Shown here piece after piece: positions 43,134 through 54,262 of a DNA stretch of 64,000 nt (position 1 is its first letter; every line of letters begins with the position of its first letter). A model generated the notes under the pieces. It saw only the letters and a program-made list of their open reading frames with translations, had not been told where the DNA came from and ran no database searches. The position numbers were made by a program, and so were the translations under genes. This DNA comes from Bathymodiolus brooksi (Eukaryota > Mollusca > Bivalvia > Mytilida > Modiolidae): NCBI GenBank assembly GCA_963680875.1, contig OY804583.1, positions 35,143,331 through 35,207,330 of the forward strand, read 5' to 3'.

Positions 43134-43222
43134 ATTGTACCTGAAGATCTGCAATAGCAGTGAAAACGTTAGTACAAGAATGTTGTGAAAAATCCGTTTT
43201 GTTCTTTTTTGAATAATTTCTT
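43083..43222. repeat. (TA)n and short unrelated insert in left arm
   Basis: About 24 TA repeats (43083-43130), then ~90 bp (ACCTGAAGATCTGCAATAGC, TGAAAAATCCGTTTTGTTC) absent from the right arm. The corresponding right-arm place is filled by SINE-L copies flanked by (TA)n. Confidence 0.7.
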
Positions 43223-43229
43223 TTATATA

Positions 43230-45260
43230 TATATGTTGTGTAGTACTCCAAGGGTGTCCGAGTCCTATAACTTTATTATTTTCTACGAACTAGCCCTTTT
43301 ATTGGATATTTGGCCCTTCCCCGCCATTTTATTTTCATTATCCGCGTCCTATAACCTTATTATTTTCTACGAACTAGCCCTTTCACTGGTTTTCTGTCCC
43401 TTCCCCGTCATTTTATTTTCATAATTACATTATTTATTTCAATAATTGCATTTCTTACAAAAGTTTAACACCACCACCACCACCACCCATTTTCCCTATC
43501 TTTTCACTATTCAACTTACTTTTCCTCTGTATTTTCCATCTCATTTCACATTTCAGCTTACTTTTCTTCCGTGTTTTCCATATCATTTCACTATTCAACT
43601 GATCTTTCTTTCATATTGTTCCTATTTTTTCACTATTCAATTTACTTTTCTTCCATATTTTCCATATTTCCCCTATCTTTTCACTATTTTCTTCCATATT
43701 TTCCCTATCTTATCACTATTCGACTTGCCTTTCTTCCATATTTTCCATATCATTTCACTATTTTCTTCCATATTTTCCCTATCTTTTCACTATTTTCTTC
43801 TCTATTTTGCATATCATTTAATTATTCAACCTACTTTTCTTCGTATATTCCATATCATTTCACTATTCAACCTTCTTTTCTTCCATATTTTCCATATCTT
43901 TTCACAATTTTCTTCCATATTTTCCAAATCTTTTCACTATTAGGTTTGGCTTTCTTCCATATTTTCCATATCATTTCACATTTCAACTTTCCTTTCTTTC
44001 ATATTTTCCATATCATTTCACTATTCTACCTACTTTTCTTCCGTATTTTCCATATCATTTCACTATTCAACTTGGCTCTCTTCCATATTGTCCCTGTCTT
44101 TCCACTATTCAACTTAGCTTTCTTCCATATTTTTCATATCATTTCACAATTCAACCTACTTTTCTTCCCCGTTTTCCCTATCTTTCACTATTCAACTTAC
44201 TTTTCTTCTGTATTTTCCATATCATTTCACAATTTTCTTCTGTATTTTCCATATCTTTTCACAATTTTCTTTCATATTTTTCATATCTTTTCACTATTTG
44301 ACTGGCCTTTCTTCCATATTTTCCCTATCTTTTCACTATTCAACTTACTTTTCTTCCATATTTTCCATATCATTTCACTATTTTCTTCCATATTTTCCCT
44401 ATCTTTTCACTATTTTCTTCTCTATTTTCCATATCATTTAATTATTCAACCTACTTTTCTTCCGTATATTCCATATCATTTCACTATTCAACCTTCTTTT
44501 CTTCCATATTTTCCATATCTTTTCACAATTTTCTTCCATATTTTCCAAATCTTTTCACTATTAGGCTTGGCTTTCTTCCATATTTTCCATATCATTTCAC
44601 TTTTCAACTTTCCTTTCTTTCATATTTTCCATATCATTTCACTATTCTACCTACTTTTCTTCTGTATTTTTCATATCATTTCACTATTCAACTTGGCTCT
44701 CTTCCATATTGTCCCTGTCTTTCCACTATTCAACTTACTTTTTTCCCATATTCTCCAGTTATCTGCCCCTTCCCCGCCATTTTATTTTCTTTATCCGTGT
44801 CCTATAACCTTATTATTTTCTCCGCACTAACCCTTTCACTGGTTACCTGCTCCTTCCCCGCCATTTTATTTTCATAATTACATTATTTATTTCAATAATT
44901 ACATTTCTTACAAAAGTTTGTCACCATTTTATTTTCCAAATCTTTCCACTATTCAATTTCTTCTGTATTTTTCCTATCTTTTCACTATTCAACTTACTTT
45001 TTTTCCATATTTCAAGTTATCTTCCCCTTCCACGCCATTTTATTTTCATTATCCGTGTCCTATAACCTTATTATTTTCTCCGCACTAACCCTTTCATTGG
45101 TTACCTGCCCCTTCCCCGCCATTTTATTTTCATAATTACATTATTTATTTCAATAATTACATTTCTTACAAAAGTTTGTCACCATTTTATTTTCCAAATC
45201 TTTCCACTATTCAACTTCTTCTGTATTTTCCAAATCTTTTCACTATTCAACTTGCTTTTC
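43230..45260 (+). repeat. Left-arm array of 42/32-bp pyrimidine-rich repeats
   Basis: Main unit 42 bp (CTTCCATATTTTCCATATCA, TTTCACTATTCAACTTAC); spacing of 42 bp checked at 43954, 43996, 44038 and 44080. A shorter 32-bp unit lacks the TCAACTTAC part. Interspersed are blocks beginning GTCCTATAACCTTATTATTT and TTATTTCAATAATTACATTT (43245-43475, 44755-44930, 45010-45185), the last two being a ~250-bp tandem duplication. Open frames here (419 codons at 43571-44830) are strings of F, H, I, S, Y, L with period 14 and are not regarded as a gene. Confidence 0.85.
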
Positions 45261-45261
45261 T

Positions 45262-45570
45262 TCATTTCTTACTCCCCCACTTACACAACTCACTCAATGA
45301 TATTCCCAACATAATTAAGTTTTAAAATTCTCCTGTGATTTAAATTTATTACAAAGAATACCCATTGCTCTAAAATATATTGTGTTCTCCAGCTATTTGA
45401 AGAGTATTGAGCAATGTTTTTCAGTTATCAGAAACAATCATTAACAGTTATGATATCTCCTTTATGTACAAACTGCCACGATATAACTGTAATATTGTTG
45501 AATGTGGAATTAAACACCATAAACCTAACCCTTTATTTACAAAGACATATACCTATCTACCTATCTATCT
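45262..45570 (+). other. Foreign segment with SINE-M fragment
   Basis: Not matched in the right arm. Includes a SINE-M 3' fragment at 45472-45522 (CACGATATAACTGTAATATT, GAATTAAACACCATAAACC) and a (CTAT)n stretch at 45551-45570 beside the start of the LINE. Confidence 0.6.
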
Positions 45571-45937
45571 ACAAAACTAAAACACTTTTCCTGAATGTTT
45601 TTGAACCTAACATTCATTTTCTCTATCTTAATCATGTTTTTCACAAATGAAACTGAAATTGTACATATTGTTCATATTCTTGTATTTACTTCTCATTATT
45701 CTTTTAATATTGCTGACATATCCCTATTTAAATCCTATCGACAGAATCCTTCAAAGTATAAAATACATATAGACAATGGGTAATGATATCGGTATGTATA
45801 GACTGTCGATAGGTATGTTTTATATTAGAGCTTATTCCTCCTTAGTTAAAAAATTGAGGGTCTTCTTTGGTTTTGGTATTTTTAACTTTATGAAGGTAAT
45901 GCTTTATTTACAGAATTTGATCTGCATGTTTGTATAA

Positions 45938-47614
45938 ACCTGTCACTTTCCCTTTTCGACAAATATCCAATTTACTTTAAAACTTTTACTATTATTGATT
46001 CTTGATAATGATATCCATCAAAATCCGGGACCTGAAGAATACGAATTTTCTGTGTTTCATTTAAATGCACGTAGTGTGCGAAATAAATTTTTAGAAGACG
46101 TAGCTTCTGAGTCGTCTATAATTTGTGTAACAGAGAGCCATTTGGACGGAAATATATTGGATACCGACATTGGTATTGATGGTTTTTCCGATAAAATATT
46201 TAGAAAAGATAGAAACAGTTTTGGGGGTGGGGTTCTCGTGTATACTTCTCAAGGTATTTGTGTGAAAGAAAGGCACGATTTAAATTGTGATGGGGTTGAA
46301 ATGCTGTGGATTGAAGTACTTATTCCAAATTTTAAACTACTTGTGTGTGTTGTTTATTGACCACCAGGAACTACAGAATCATTTTGGGATAATTTTGATT
46401 ACTCCCTTGAACAAGCATTAAATTTTACTGAAAACATAGTTATTACTGGCGATCTTAATGTTGATTTACTTATTCAAACTAATCATAAGTTGAACGAAAT
46501 CATGACACTGTATGATTTAGCTAATGTTATAAATGAGCCAACAAGGATGGGTGCACTATTGGATCCAGTTATTGTTTCAAATATAGATATAGTTGTTGAT
46601 TCTGAAGTAATAGGTGTTGATAGAAGTATAAGTGATCACAATGCAACAATGATTAATATCAAAATCCCGTACTCAATCAAAAAAACATATATGCGTATAG
46701 TTTGGCAATACAAACATGTAGACCTCTTAAAACTTAATAATGAAATATCAGAATTTCAATGGGAATCGTATCTCAAAGAATGCACTGATATTGATATCAT
46801 GTCATCAAGCTTTACACAGAAATACCTTGATATAATATCGAGAAATATCCCCTCAAAAATGATTCAAGTAAGACCTTCTGATAAGCCATGGTTTAATTCC
46901 CATATCAAAAGGGAAATCCGTACCCGAAACCGATTGAAAAAAATTGCAAGAACAAAAAAGTCATCGACCACTATACATAAGTACAAATCCCATCGTAATA
47001 AGGTAAATAATATGATCAAGCATGCCCATGAACAGTTCCTTTTAAGTGCAAATGAATTGGTAGACTCACTCCAAAGAAATGATTCGAAATCTTATTGGTC
47101 ACTGATTCGGAAATTAATGAAAGGAACGTCCCAAAATTATTCCATTCCGCCCTTATATGATAATGATTCAAATGAATTGATATATGATGACAAGATTAAG
47201 GCAAATCTGTTGAACAAATATTTTTGTTCTATTTCATTTGTTGATGATACTAATCATGTTCCCCCAGATATACCATCAAGAACTGATGCATTATTATCTA
47301 ATATATATATTACTGAACACGATGTTAAAGATATTTTACAAACATTGAACATAGGTAAAGCTTGTGGTGATGACGGCATCACCCATCAAATGTTAAAGAG
47401 TACTTCTGAAACCATTTGTATACCTTTAGCTATTATTTTTAACTTTTCTTTGCAGAAAGGCATATTTCCGTCAACATGGAAAATTGCGCGAGTTATGCCA
47501 GCTTTCAAAAAAGACGACAAAAGCAGTCCTTCAAATTATAGACCCATATCTTTATTAAGTTGTATAGGGAAAGTGATGGAACGTGCTGTATATAAGTATA
47601 CATATAATTTTTGA
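45938..47614 (+). pseudogene. LINE-3: 2A-like motif, endonuclease, RT N-part
   Basis: Upstream in frame: FTLKLLLLLILDNDIHQNPGP, a leucine-rich run followed by D-I-H-Q-N-P-G-P, which fits the 2A ribosome-skipping motif (D-V/I-E-x-N-P-G-P) except E to H. No ATG precedes it in the open frame. The endonuclease follows: FHLNARSVRNKF, CVTESHLDG, KDRNSFGGGV, then TGA at 46358 where R of the YRPPG block is expected (a CGA to TGA change), VITGDLNVDL and SISDHNATM. RT fingers: KPWFNSHIKREIRTRNRLKK, NIGKACGDDGITHQML, FPSTWKIARVMPAFKKDD and NYRPISLLSCIGKVMERAVY. A frameshift at about 47610 ends it. Confidence 0.85.
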
Positions 47615-48345
47615 ACGTTCTCTTCTGTATGCCTACCAATCAGGATTCACTCGTGGTCATTCTACTGTATACCAATTATTCGAAATGTATCATAGATTAT
47701 GTCAAAATTTAGACGAACGATTGTCAACTATTTGAATATTTTGTGACATTTCAAAAGCTTTTGATAGAGTTTGGCATGAGGGGCTTATTAAGAAATTAAA
47801 ATCGTATGGGATATCGGGCGACCTTTTGATCTGGTTTAAAAATTATTTAAGTGGTGAAGGCAATTTGTGTTTGTAAATAATGAACTATCAGATTCTGGTC
47901 TTGTCAAAGTAGGTGTACCCCAATGATCTGTACTTGAACCTTTATTATTTTTATTATATATTAATGATATTACAGATAACTTAGGCAATGTGGCGAGACT
48001 GTTTGCTGACGACACCTCATTGTCATACTCTGGGAAAAACTTTGATTTGATGCAAATTGAGATAAATAATGATTTACAAATATTGGATCAATGGGCAAAA
48101 ACATGGCTTGTAGACTTTAACCCTAAAAAAACTAAAGCCCTTATAATATCAAATAATACTAATATTCCTGAATTAAACATACGTTTTAATGACGAATCAG
48201 TTGAACTTGTTGATAATCATAAACATCTGGGTGTAACATTTGTATCTGATGGAAACTGGACTGTACATATTGAAAACATAGCTAGATCAGCATTAAAAAC
48301 AAGTAAATGTTCTTCGTTAATTAAAATTTATTTTATCTAAACAAG
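47615..48345 (+). pseudogene. LINE-3 RT palm, damaged
   Basis: Pieces are QSGFTRGHSTVYQLFEMYH, DISKAFDRVWHEGLIKKLKS, VGVPQ-stop-SVLEPLLF (TGA for the expected G codon, and E for G in LGP), then INDITDNLGN and RLFADDTSLSYS, the RT active site. VDFNPKKTKALI and NHKHLGVTFVSDGNW follow. At least two stops and two frameshifts. Confidence 0.85.
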
Positions 48346-48347
48346 CT

Positions 48348-49151
48348 TTGTCAAATATCTATCTTACATTTATCAGACCAGTACTAGAATATGCATGTGA
48401 AGTGTGGGATGGGTGTTATGAACGGGACATTGAAAAATTAGAAAAAATACAATTAGAAGCGGCACGAATTGTAACAGGTCTGACAAAATTTGCTAGTAAG
48501 GATTCATTATATTTTGAGACTGGATGGGAAACTTTAGCCAATCGGCGGGAAACTCGTAAATTAACTACTTTTTATAAAATTCATAATAAATTATGCCCTC
48601 CTTATTTATTTAACTGTTTACCTCCAGTTACATCAGAGGTAAATAGTTATAACCTTAGAAATAATCAGAATTATGTTCCACCCAGATGCAGACTGAGAAC
48701 ATCAGCAAGCTCATTTATTCCATCTACCGTTTCGCTTTGGAACAATCTAGACATATCAATAAGAAATTCTCCTACATTATCTTCGTTTAAAAACAGAGTG
48801 AAAGCTGATATTTATAAAACCCCAACGTATTATAATGAAGACCCACGGAAACTAAGTATATTACATACTAGACTTAGACACCAATGCAGCTCACTCAATG
48901 CCGATCTGTCAAAAATACATATAATACATAATTTTAAATGTAATTGTGGTGCTTCTTTTGAAGATGCTATACATTATTTTCTGGAATGTCCCTTATACCT
49001 GAACGAAAGAAGAACACTTCTGAGTAATTGCGACGATATCAATATCAATATTGAAACTTTGCTCTTTGGGAACGATAAGTATAGTTATGACGTCAACTCC
49101 AAAATATTTGGAAAAGTTCGAACTTTTATAAATCAATCAAAAAGATTTTAG
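48348..49151 (+). pseudogene. LINE-3 C-terminal region with zinc knuckle
   Basis: 267 codons open: YLTFIRPVLEYACEVWDG, EKIQLEAARIVTGLTKF, FETGWETLANRRETRKLT, SFIPSTVSLWNNLD, then FKCNCGASFEDAIHYFLEC (C-x-C ... H-x4-C) and a lysine-rich end. It is the intact counterpart of 13512-14315 and 54995-55637. Confidence 0.85.
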
Positions 49152-49374
49152 AGCTAATGTCAGCAATTTTTCACTTTTTTTCACTTTTTCACTTTTTCAC
49201 TTGTACTTCTTACTTTCTTCTAGTGTCAAAATTTTAAATGTCTATTGTCTGTGTTTTGTTTTGCTGTCATTAATTCATGTGTATAATTTGTAAGGAGAGA
49301 ACTTCATATAAGTTGGTATAACTTGCTGTCCAATCCTATTGTTTATGTACAATAAAATATTATTAAACTAAAAC

Positions 49375-49905
49375 CTATCTGTCTACATTTTTATCATAAT
49401 TATAGATTTTATTCAATTTTTTGCTAGTTATTTTCCTATCTTGATGAGTTTCAAATTTCTACAATCAAATTTATTTTACATAACAGCCTAACACAGTGTT
49501 CTATTTTTAGAATAGTAAGAAAACTTACTTTCTGAACAGGGTGTTAGTATATATTTACCTGCCAAAGGCAAGCAAATATCTGTATATAAATTTAAATATA
49601 TCTATTTTCTTGCCAAGGGCAAATAAAACTCTGTATATAAGTGTAACAATCGATTTCCAAATAGCCATTTCTTGATACGTATTATATAGTATTTCTCTTT
49701 CTGCACAGGCATATGTCCAAATGCAGAGTGATGACCCCCCTTTATCCTCCACATAAAGAGTTATTCCCCCTACTGTAGTATTATCCTTGCACAAACAGAG
49801 TTGTAACTTATTCCCCACATAAAGAGTTGTGTCCCCTATTACAGAGTTATCCATTCAGATGTAGAGTTATTCCCCCTTACTGTAGGGCATAATGTAAACT
49901 TGAAT
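49375..49905. other. Foreign spacer between LINE-3 and the inner left arm
   Basis: Contains repeated short phrases such as CAGAGTTATTCCCCC and CACATAAAGAGTTAT (49735-49880) and TGCCAA(A/G)GGCAA twice. No coding frame I trust. Confidence 0.45.
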
Positions 49906-49909
49906 AAAT

Positions 49910-50640
49910 TACATTTTTCTTCCGTATTTTCCATATTTTTCATATCATTTCACAATTTTCTTCCATACTTTCCAAATCATTTCACTATTCAACCCACTTT
50001 TCTTCCATATTTTCCATATCTTTTTTCTATTCAACTTATTTTTCTTCCACACTTTACAAATCTTATCACTATTCAACTTACTTTTATTCCATATTTTCCC
50101 TATCATTTCACCATTCAACTTACTTTTCTTCCCTATTTTCCCTATCTTTTCACTATTCAACAGACCTTTCTTCCATATTTTCCATATCTTTTCACTATTC
50201 AACTTATTTTTCTTCCACACTTTCCAAATCTTATCACTATTCAACTTACTTTTATTCCATATTTTCCATATCCTTTCACTATTTTCTTCCCTATTTTCCC
50301 TATCTGTTCACTATTCAACTGACCTTTCTTCCATATTTTCCATATCATTTCACAATTTTCTTCCGCATTTTCAATATCTTTTCATTTTTCAACTTGGGAT
50401 TCTTCCGTATTTTGATGAGTCATCGAAGTGCTGTGACATTCGACACGTTCTGTTTAATTATCTTTATCTCTTGTGTTTTGTCTTTTCGTTTATCTCCCCG
50501 TTTTGTTTGTTTGTTTTTATTTATGTTTTCCTTGTTGTTTTCTGTTTCTAATTTCTACTTCACGTCACAATATCACCAACGTCTTTTGTTTCATAGTAGT
50601 TTATCTAACTTGTACAATAATGTTATAATTTATAAAATTT
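49910..50640 (+). repeat. Inner part of foldback left arm
   Basis: The pyrimidine-rich array resumes (49915-50400) and then a unique block (TCATCGAAGTGCTGTGACAT, TCTTTATCTCTTGTGTTTTG, TTTCATAGTAGTTTATCTAA) which is repeated inverted at 50825-51060 with few differences. A 115-codon frame at 50394-50741 and a 91-codon minus frame at 50789-51064 are mirror images of each other through the inversion, so they need not be genes. Confidence 0.85.
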
Positions 50641-50824
50641 TAAAAAGTCGTCAGAACAGTTTTGTTTGTGAACGAAATGTACAGAATTGTCCTATTCATG
50701 TGATAAGGGCATTATATATATTGACGTGTCCTTGTAACTAAAGTTAACAATTCAAGCGTCATCGAGATTAAAACGTTCCGCTAACCACTTATGGAACAAC
50801 AGCGACGTCTGTCGAAAGAATTGT
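50641..50824. other. Axis (spacer) of the giant inverted repeat
   Basis: About 180 bp not shared between arms, with GTCCTTGTAACTAAAGTTAA and AAACGTTCCGCTAACCACTT. No confident coding call. A peptide ending ILTCPCN reads into it, which only faintly recalls the start of GIY-YIG domains. Confidence 0.4.
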
Positions 50825-52648
50825 TTTTAAAACATTATTGTATAAGTTAGATAAACTACTATGAAACAAAAGACGTTGGTGATATTGTGACGTGAAGTAG
50901 AAATTAGAAACAGAAAACAACAAGGAAAACATAAAAAAAAACAAGAAAAAAAGGAGAGATAAACGATAAGACAAAACACAAGAGATAAAGATAATTAAAT
51001 CGTCCGCGTCGAATGTCACAGCACTTCGATGACTCATCAAAATACGGAAGAAATCCAAGTTCAAAAGTGAAAAGATATTGAAAATGTGGAAGAAATTTGT
51101 GAAATGATATGGAAAATATGGAAGAAAGGTCAGTTGAATAGTGAAAAGATAGGGAAAATAGGGAAGAAAAGTAAGTTGAATAGTGATAAGATTTGGAAAG
51201 TGTGGAAGAAAAATAAGTCGAATGGTGAAATGATAGGGAAAATATGGAAGAAAGGTCAGTTGAATAGTGAAAAGATATGGAAAATAGGGAAGAAAAGTAA
51301 GTTGAATGGTGAAATGATAGGGAAAATATGGAATAAAAGTAAGTTGAATAGTGAAAAGATAGGGAAAATATGGAAGAAAGGCAAGTCAAATAGTGAAAAG
51401 ATATGAAAAATATGGAAGAAAATTGTGAAAAGATATGGAAAATACAGAAGAAAATTGTGAAATGATAGGGAAAATACAGAAGAAAAGTAAGTTGAATAGT
51501 GAAAGATAGGGAAAACGGGGAAGAAAAGTAGGTTGAATTGTGAAATGATATGGAAAATATGGAAGAAAACTAAGTTGAATAGTGGAAAGATAGGGAAAAT
51601 ATGGAAGAAAGGCAAGTCAAATAGTGAAAAGATATGAAAAATATGGAAGAAAATTGTGAAAAGATATGGAAAATACAGAAGAAAATTGTGAAATGATAGG
51701 GAAAATACAGAAGAAAAGTAAGTTGAATAGTGAAAGATAGGGAAAACGGGGAAGAAAAGTAGGTTGAATTGTGAAATGATATGGAAAATATGGAAGAAAA
51801 CTAAGTTGAATAGTGGAAAGATAGGGACAATATGGAAGAAAGCCAAGTTGAATAGTGAAATGATCAGGAAAATACGGAAGAAAAGTAGGTTGAATAGTGA
51901 AATGATATGGAAAATATGAAAGAAAGGAAAGTTGAAATGTGAAATGATATGGAAAATATGGAAGAAAGGCAGGCCTAATAGTGAAAAGATTTGGAAAATA
52001 TGGAAAAAAATTGTGAAAAGATATGGAAAATATGGAAGAAAAGAAGGTTGAATAGTGAAATGATATGGAATATACGGAAGAAAAGTAGGTTGAATAATTA
52101 AATGATGTGGAAAATAGAGAAGAAAATAGTGAAAAGATATGGAAAATATGGAAGAAAATAGTGAAATGATATGGAAAATATGGAAGAAAGGCAAGTCGAA
52201 TAGTGATAAGATAGGAAAAATATGGAAGAAAATAGTGAAAAGATAGGGAAAATATGGAAGAAAATAGGGAAAAGATAGGGAAAATATGGAAAATATGGAA
52301 GAAAAGTAAATTGAATAGTGAAAAAATAGGGACAATATGAAAGAAAGATCAGTTGAATAGTGAAATGATATGGAAAACACCGAAGAAAAGTAAGTTGAAA
52401 TGTGAAAAGAGATGGAAAATACAGAGGAAAAGTAAGTTGAATAGTGAAAAGATAGGGAAAATTGGTAGTGGTGGTGGTGGTGATGGAGGTGGTGGTGGTG
52501 GTGTTAAACTTTTGTAAGAAATGTAATTATTGAAATAAATAATGTAATTATGAAAATAAAATGGCGGGGAAGGGGCAGATAACCAGTGATAGGGCTAGTT
52601 CGTAGAAAATAATAAAGTTATAGGACTCGGACACCCTTGGAGTACTAC

Positions 52649-52660
<12 letters not shown>
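50825..52660 (-). repeat. Foldback right arm: unique block and 42/32-bp array
   Basis: Inverse of the left arm: unique block 50825-51060, array of GGAAGAAA...GAAATGATATGGAAAATA units 51060-52450, a (GGT)n stretch at 52466-52502, then inverse of AAAGTTTAACACCACC and GTCCTATAACTTTATTATTT (52503-52660). A 374-codon minus frame (51256-52380) is the counterpart of the left-arm frame and is again periodic. Confidence 0.85.
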
Positions 52661-52661
<1 letters not shown>

Positions 52662-52685
<24 letters not shown>

Positions 52686-53280
52686 CAGTGTAACAATGGT
52701 GTGGGTTCAAATCCCGTCGAGGGAAGAACAAAAATTTGACAGCTCTAAAATCTAATTCTAACACTGTTTGGTTTAATTTTCAGACGTATATAATATTTAG
52801 TATTAACCTAGTATCCTTTAAAGTAACTTTGAGATCCAGTGGGACAGATATATTGTATGGTTGTCACTTGCTTCTAGACGTTTGTATAATATACTTTATT
52901 TCCTGTGACTGTATAATGAATTCTTCATTATCCTATCCAATATATTAAAAATTGCTGAGTTAGATTGCTGTCAAATTATAATATTAAGTATATATGTACC
53001 ATCTACACACGCTTATACACATGTCTTGCGTCTATCCCTAGATTTTCCTTACGAGACAAGGTAACACTACGACTATTGAAGCTCCTTTTTTAGGGAGTGG
53101 ATGTAGTCGAGTGGTCTAGGGCGCTGGACGTAAGGCTAAGCGAATGGTGCTGCAGTGTAACAATGGTGTGGGTTCAAATCCCGTCGAGGGAAGAACAAAA
53201 ATTTGACAGCTCTAAAATCTAATTCTAACACTGTTTGGTTTAATTTTCAGACGTATATATATATATATATATATATATAC
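52662..53280 (+). mobile_element. SINE-L copies bounded by (TA)n in right arm
   Basis: A truncated SINE-L (52684-52795) follows a (TA)n run. After ~290 bp of other sequence a complete copy (53092-53253) has GTAGTCGAGTGGTCTAGGGC, GTGGGTTCAAATCCCGTCG and CTGTTTGGTTTAATTTTCAG and ends in (TA)n (53255-53279). The left arm has a different ~90-bp insert at this place, so this arose after the arms formed. Confidence 0.75.
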
Positions 53281-53283
53281 ACT

Positions 53284-53870
53284 ATTATATATGAAAATGG
53301 CAGATAAAGGGCAGATAACCAGTAAAAGGGCTAGTTCGTAGAAGGTTATAGGACGCGGACGTCGTAGAGAACACCCCCAACCAACATTTTGTACTACTAA
53401 TCAATTCTTTTTTCCTGGTTTCTGATTGGCTAATCGGCCGGAAATGACGACTTCTAATTGGTTCAATTTCCAGTGATATGATTGGTTGGTACAATAAAAG
53501 ATTTCAATCCTCTTTTGGGTTAAATAAATTCATTTTTGGTCCCTTCAGATCGCGCATGCGCGCACCCCACCCGTCCAGGGGAAGCCCTACGGGTGACGTT
53601 TGAATGGATATTCCACAAGGAACATGAACTGTGTAATAACGACATGTACTAGAAAAACAACTCACTGATGTTTTAAAACGTTGGATTTCAAACGTTGCGA
53701 CAAAAAAGTACGGGAAAAAATAGTAAGGCCGTACAGGGCCTCTTCCGGTTACGTGACTGACGTCACTTCCGGTCACGAGACTTCCGGTCACTTACGGTCA
53801 AGCATGCGCAGTGTTCCGATCCTCCGCACGATCCTCGCAAATAATAACTGAGCTGTGCCCATATATTACT
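53284..53870 (-). repeat. Foldback right arm: outer terminal part
   Basis: Inverse of 42140-43082 without the CCCGTAC array. It keeps the CCAAT cluster (inverse, 53410-53490), GCGCATGCGCGC (53553-53564), the single CCCGTAC unit (53703-53722), the CRE/ETS cluster (53745-53815) and the end AGCTGTGCCCATATATTACT. Confidence 0.85.
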
Positions 53871-53879
53871 GACGCAATG

Positions 53880-54215
53880 TGATGATAATGCCTTATATAA
53901 CCCTTTGGGTCTGGTCATGGTGAGGTAAGCATTGATCCTTGTGCGTTTTGCATAAACGTGTACTATATATGCACGTGCTAGAAAATAGTCCCAAAACTTG
54001 ATAACGTAAAATAGTTAAAGCATTTGGTTTAGCAGTTTCTCAGAACAAAATTAAATATTAATATGAAAAGTTATGGATAACAGACGACGGACACTAAATG
54101 ATAATACTTCATTTGGCCGTTTTTGCCAGTTGAGCTTACAAACATGCTTAATTTCAAATAGGTAAACATTATAAATATATTCAAAAACCACAAGAAATAA
54201 GGTTTGGTAAATAAG
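53880..54215. other. No gene recognised
   Basis: AT-rich flank to the right of the foldback element. No coding frame with a recognisable domain. Confidence 0.45.
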
Positions 54216-54217
54216 TA

Positions 54218-54262
54218 ATGAAGTGAGTGATTGTTGTTTAACGCCAAACGAGCAATATGAAG
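54218..54262 (-). mobile_element. SINE-B tail fragment
   Basis: GTGAGTGATTGTTGTTTAAC then CAAACGAGCAATATG is the inverse of the 3' end of SINE-B copies at 54578-55830 and 62702-63056. Confidence 0.55.

Larger units (their letters stand above)
45572..49372 (+). mobile_element. LINE inserted in the foldback left arm (LINE-3 of this window)
   Basis: About 400 bp 5' UTR, a 2A-like start, endonuclease, RT, C-terminal zinc knuckle, then a 3' UTR ending AATAAAATATTATTAAACTA. CTATCTATCTACA before it (45559-45571) and CTATCTGTCTACA after it (49374-49386) could be the target duplication. Same type as LINE-2 (minus, 13.4-16.6 kb). It is nearly complete but broken by several stops and frameshifts. Confidence 0.8.
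42140..53870. mobile_element. Giant foldback-like inverted-repeat element, 11.7 kb
   Basis: The outer ends are inverted copies: left AGTAGTATATGGGCACAGCT, right (inverted) AGTAATATATGGGCACAGCT. Both sides are flanked directly by GACGCA (42134-42139 and 53871-53876). Matching continues inward in order: ETS/CRE-like motifs, CCCGTAC unit(s), CATGTCGTTATA-type block, CCAAT cluster, (TA)n, a GTCCTATAACTTTATTATTT block, pyrimidine-rich 42/32-bp arrays, and a final unique block (50400-50640 against 50825-51060). The axis is near 50.73 kb. Each arm is about 3 kb. The left arm is interrupted at about 45.26-49.91 kb by foreign sequence including a LINE. Tandem repeats in long inverted arms are the signature of Foldback elements in Drosophila; homology to those is not claimed. 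Confidence 0.8.

Noticed and set aside
43446..44830. Long open frames that look like a phenylalanine-rich membrane protein
   Set aside because: They follow the 42/32-bp repeat unit exactly, occur in more than one frame and are mirrored in the other arm; no start context or domain.
50641..50824. A GIY-YIG endonuclease fragment at the palindrome axis
   Set aside because: Only a short CPC-type peptide supports it; too weak to annotate.
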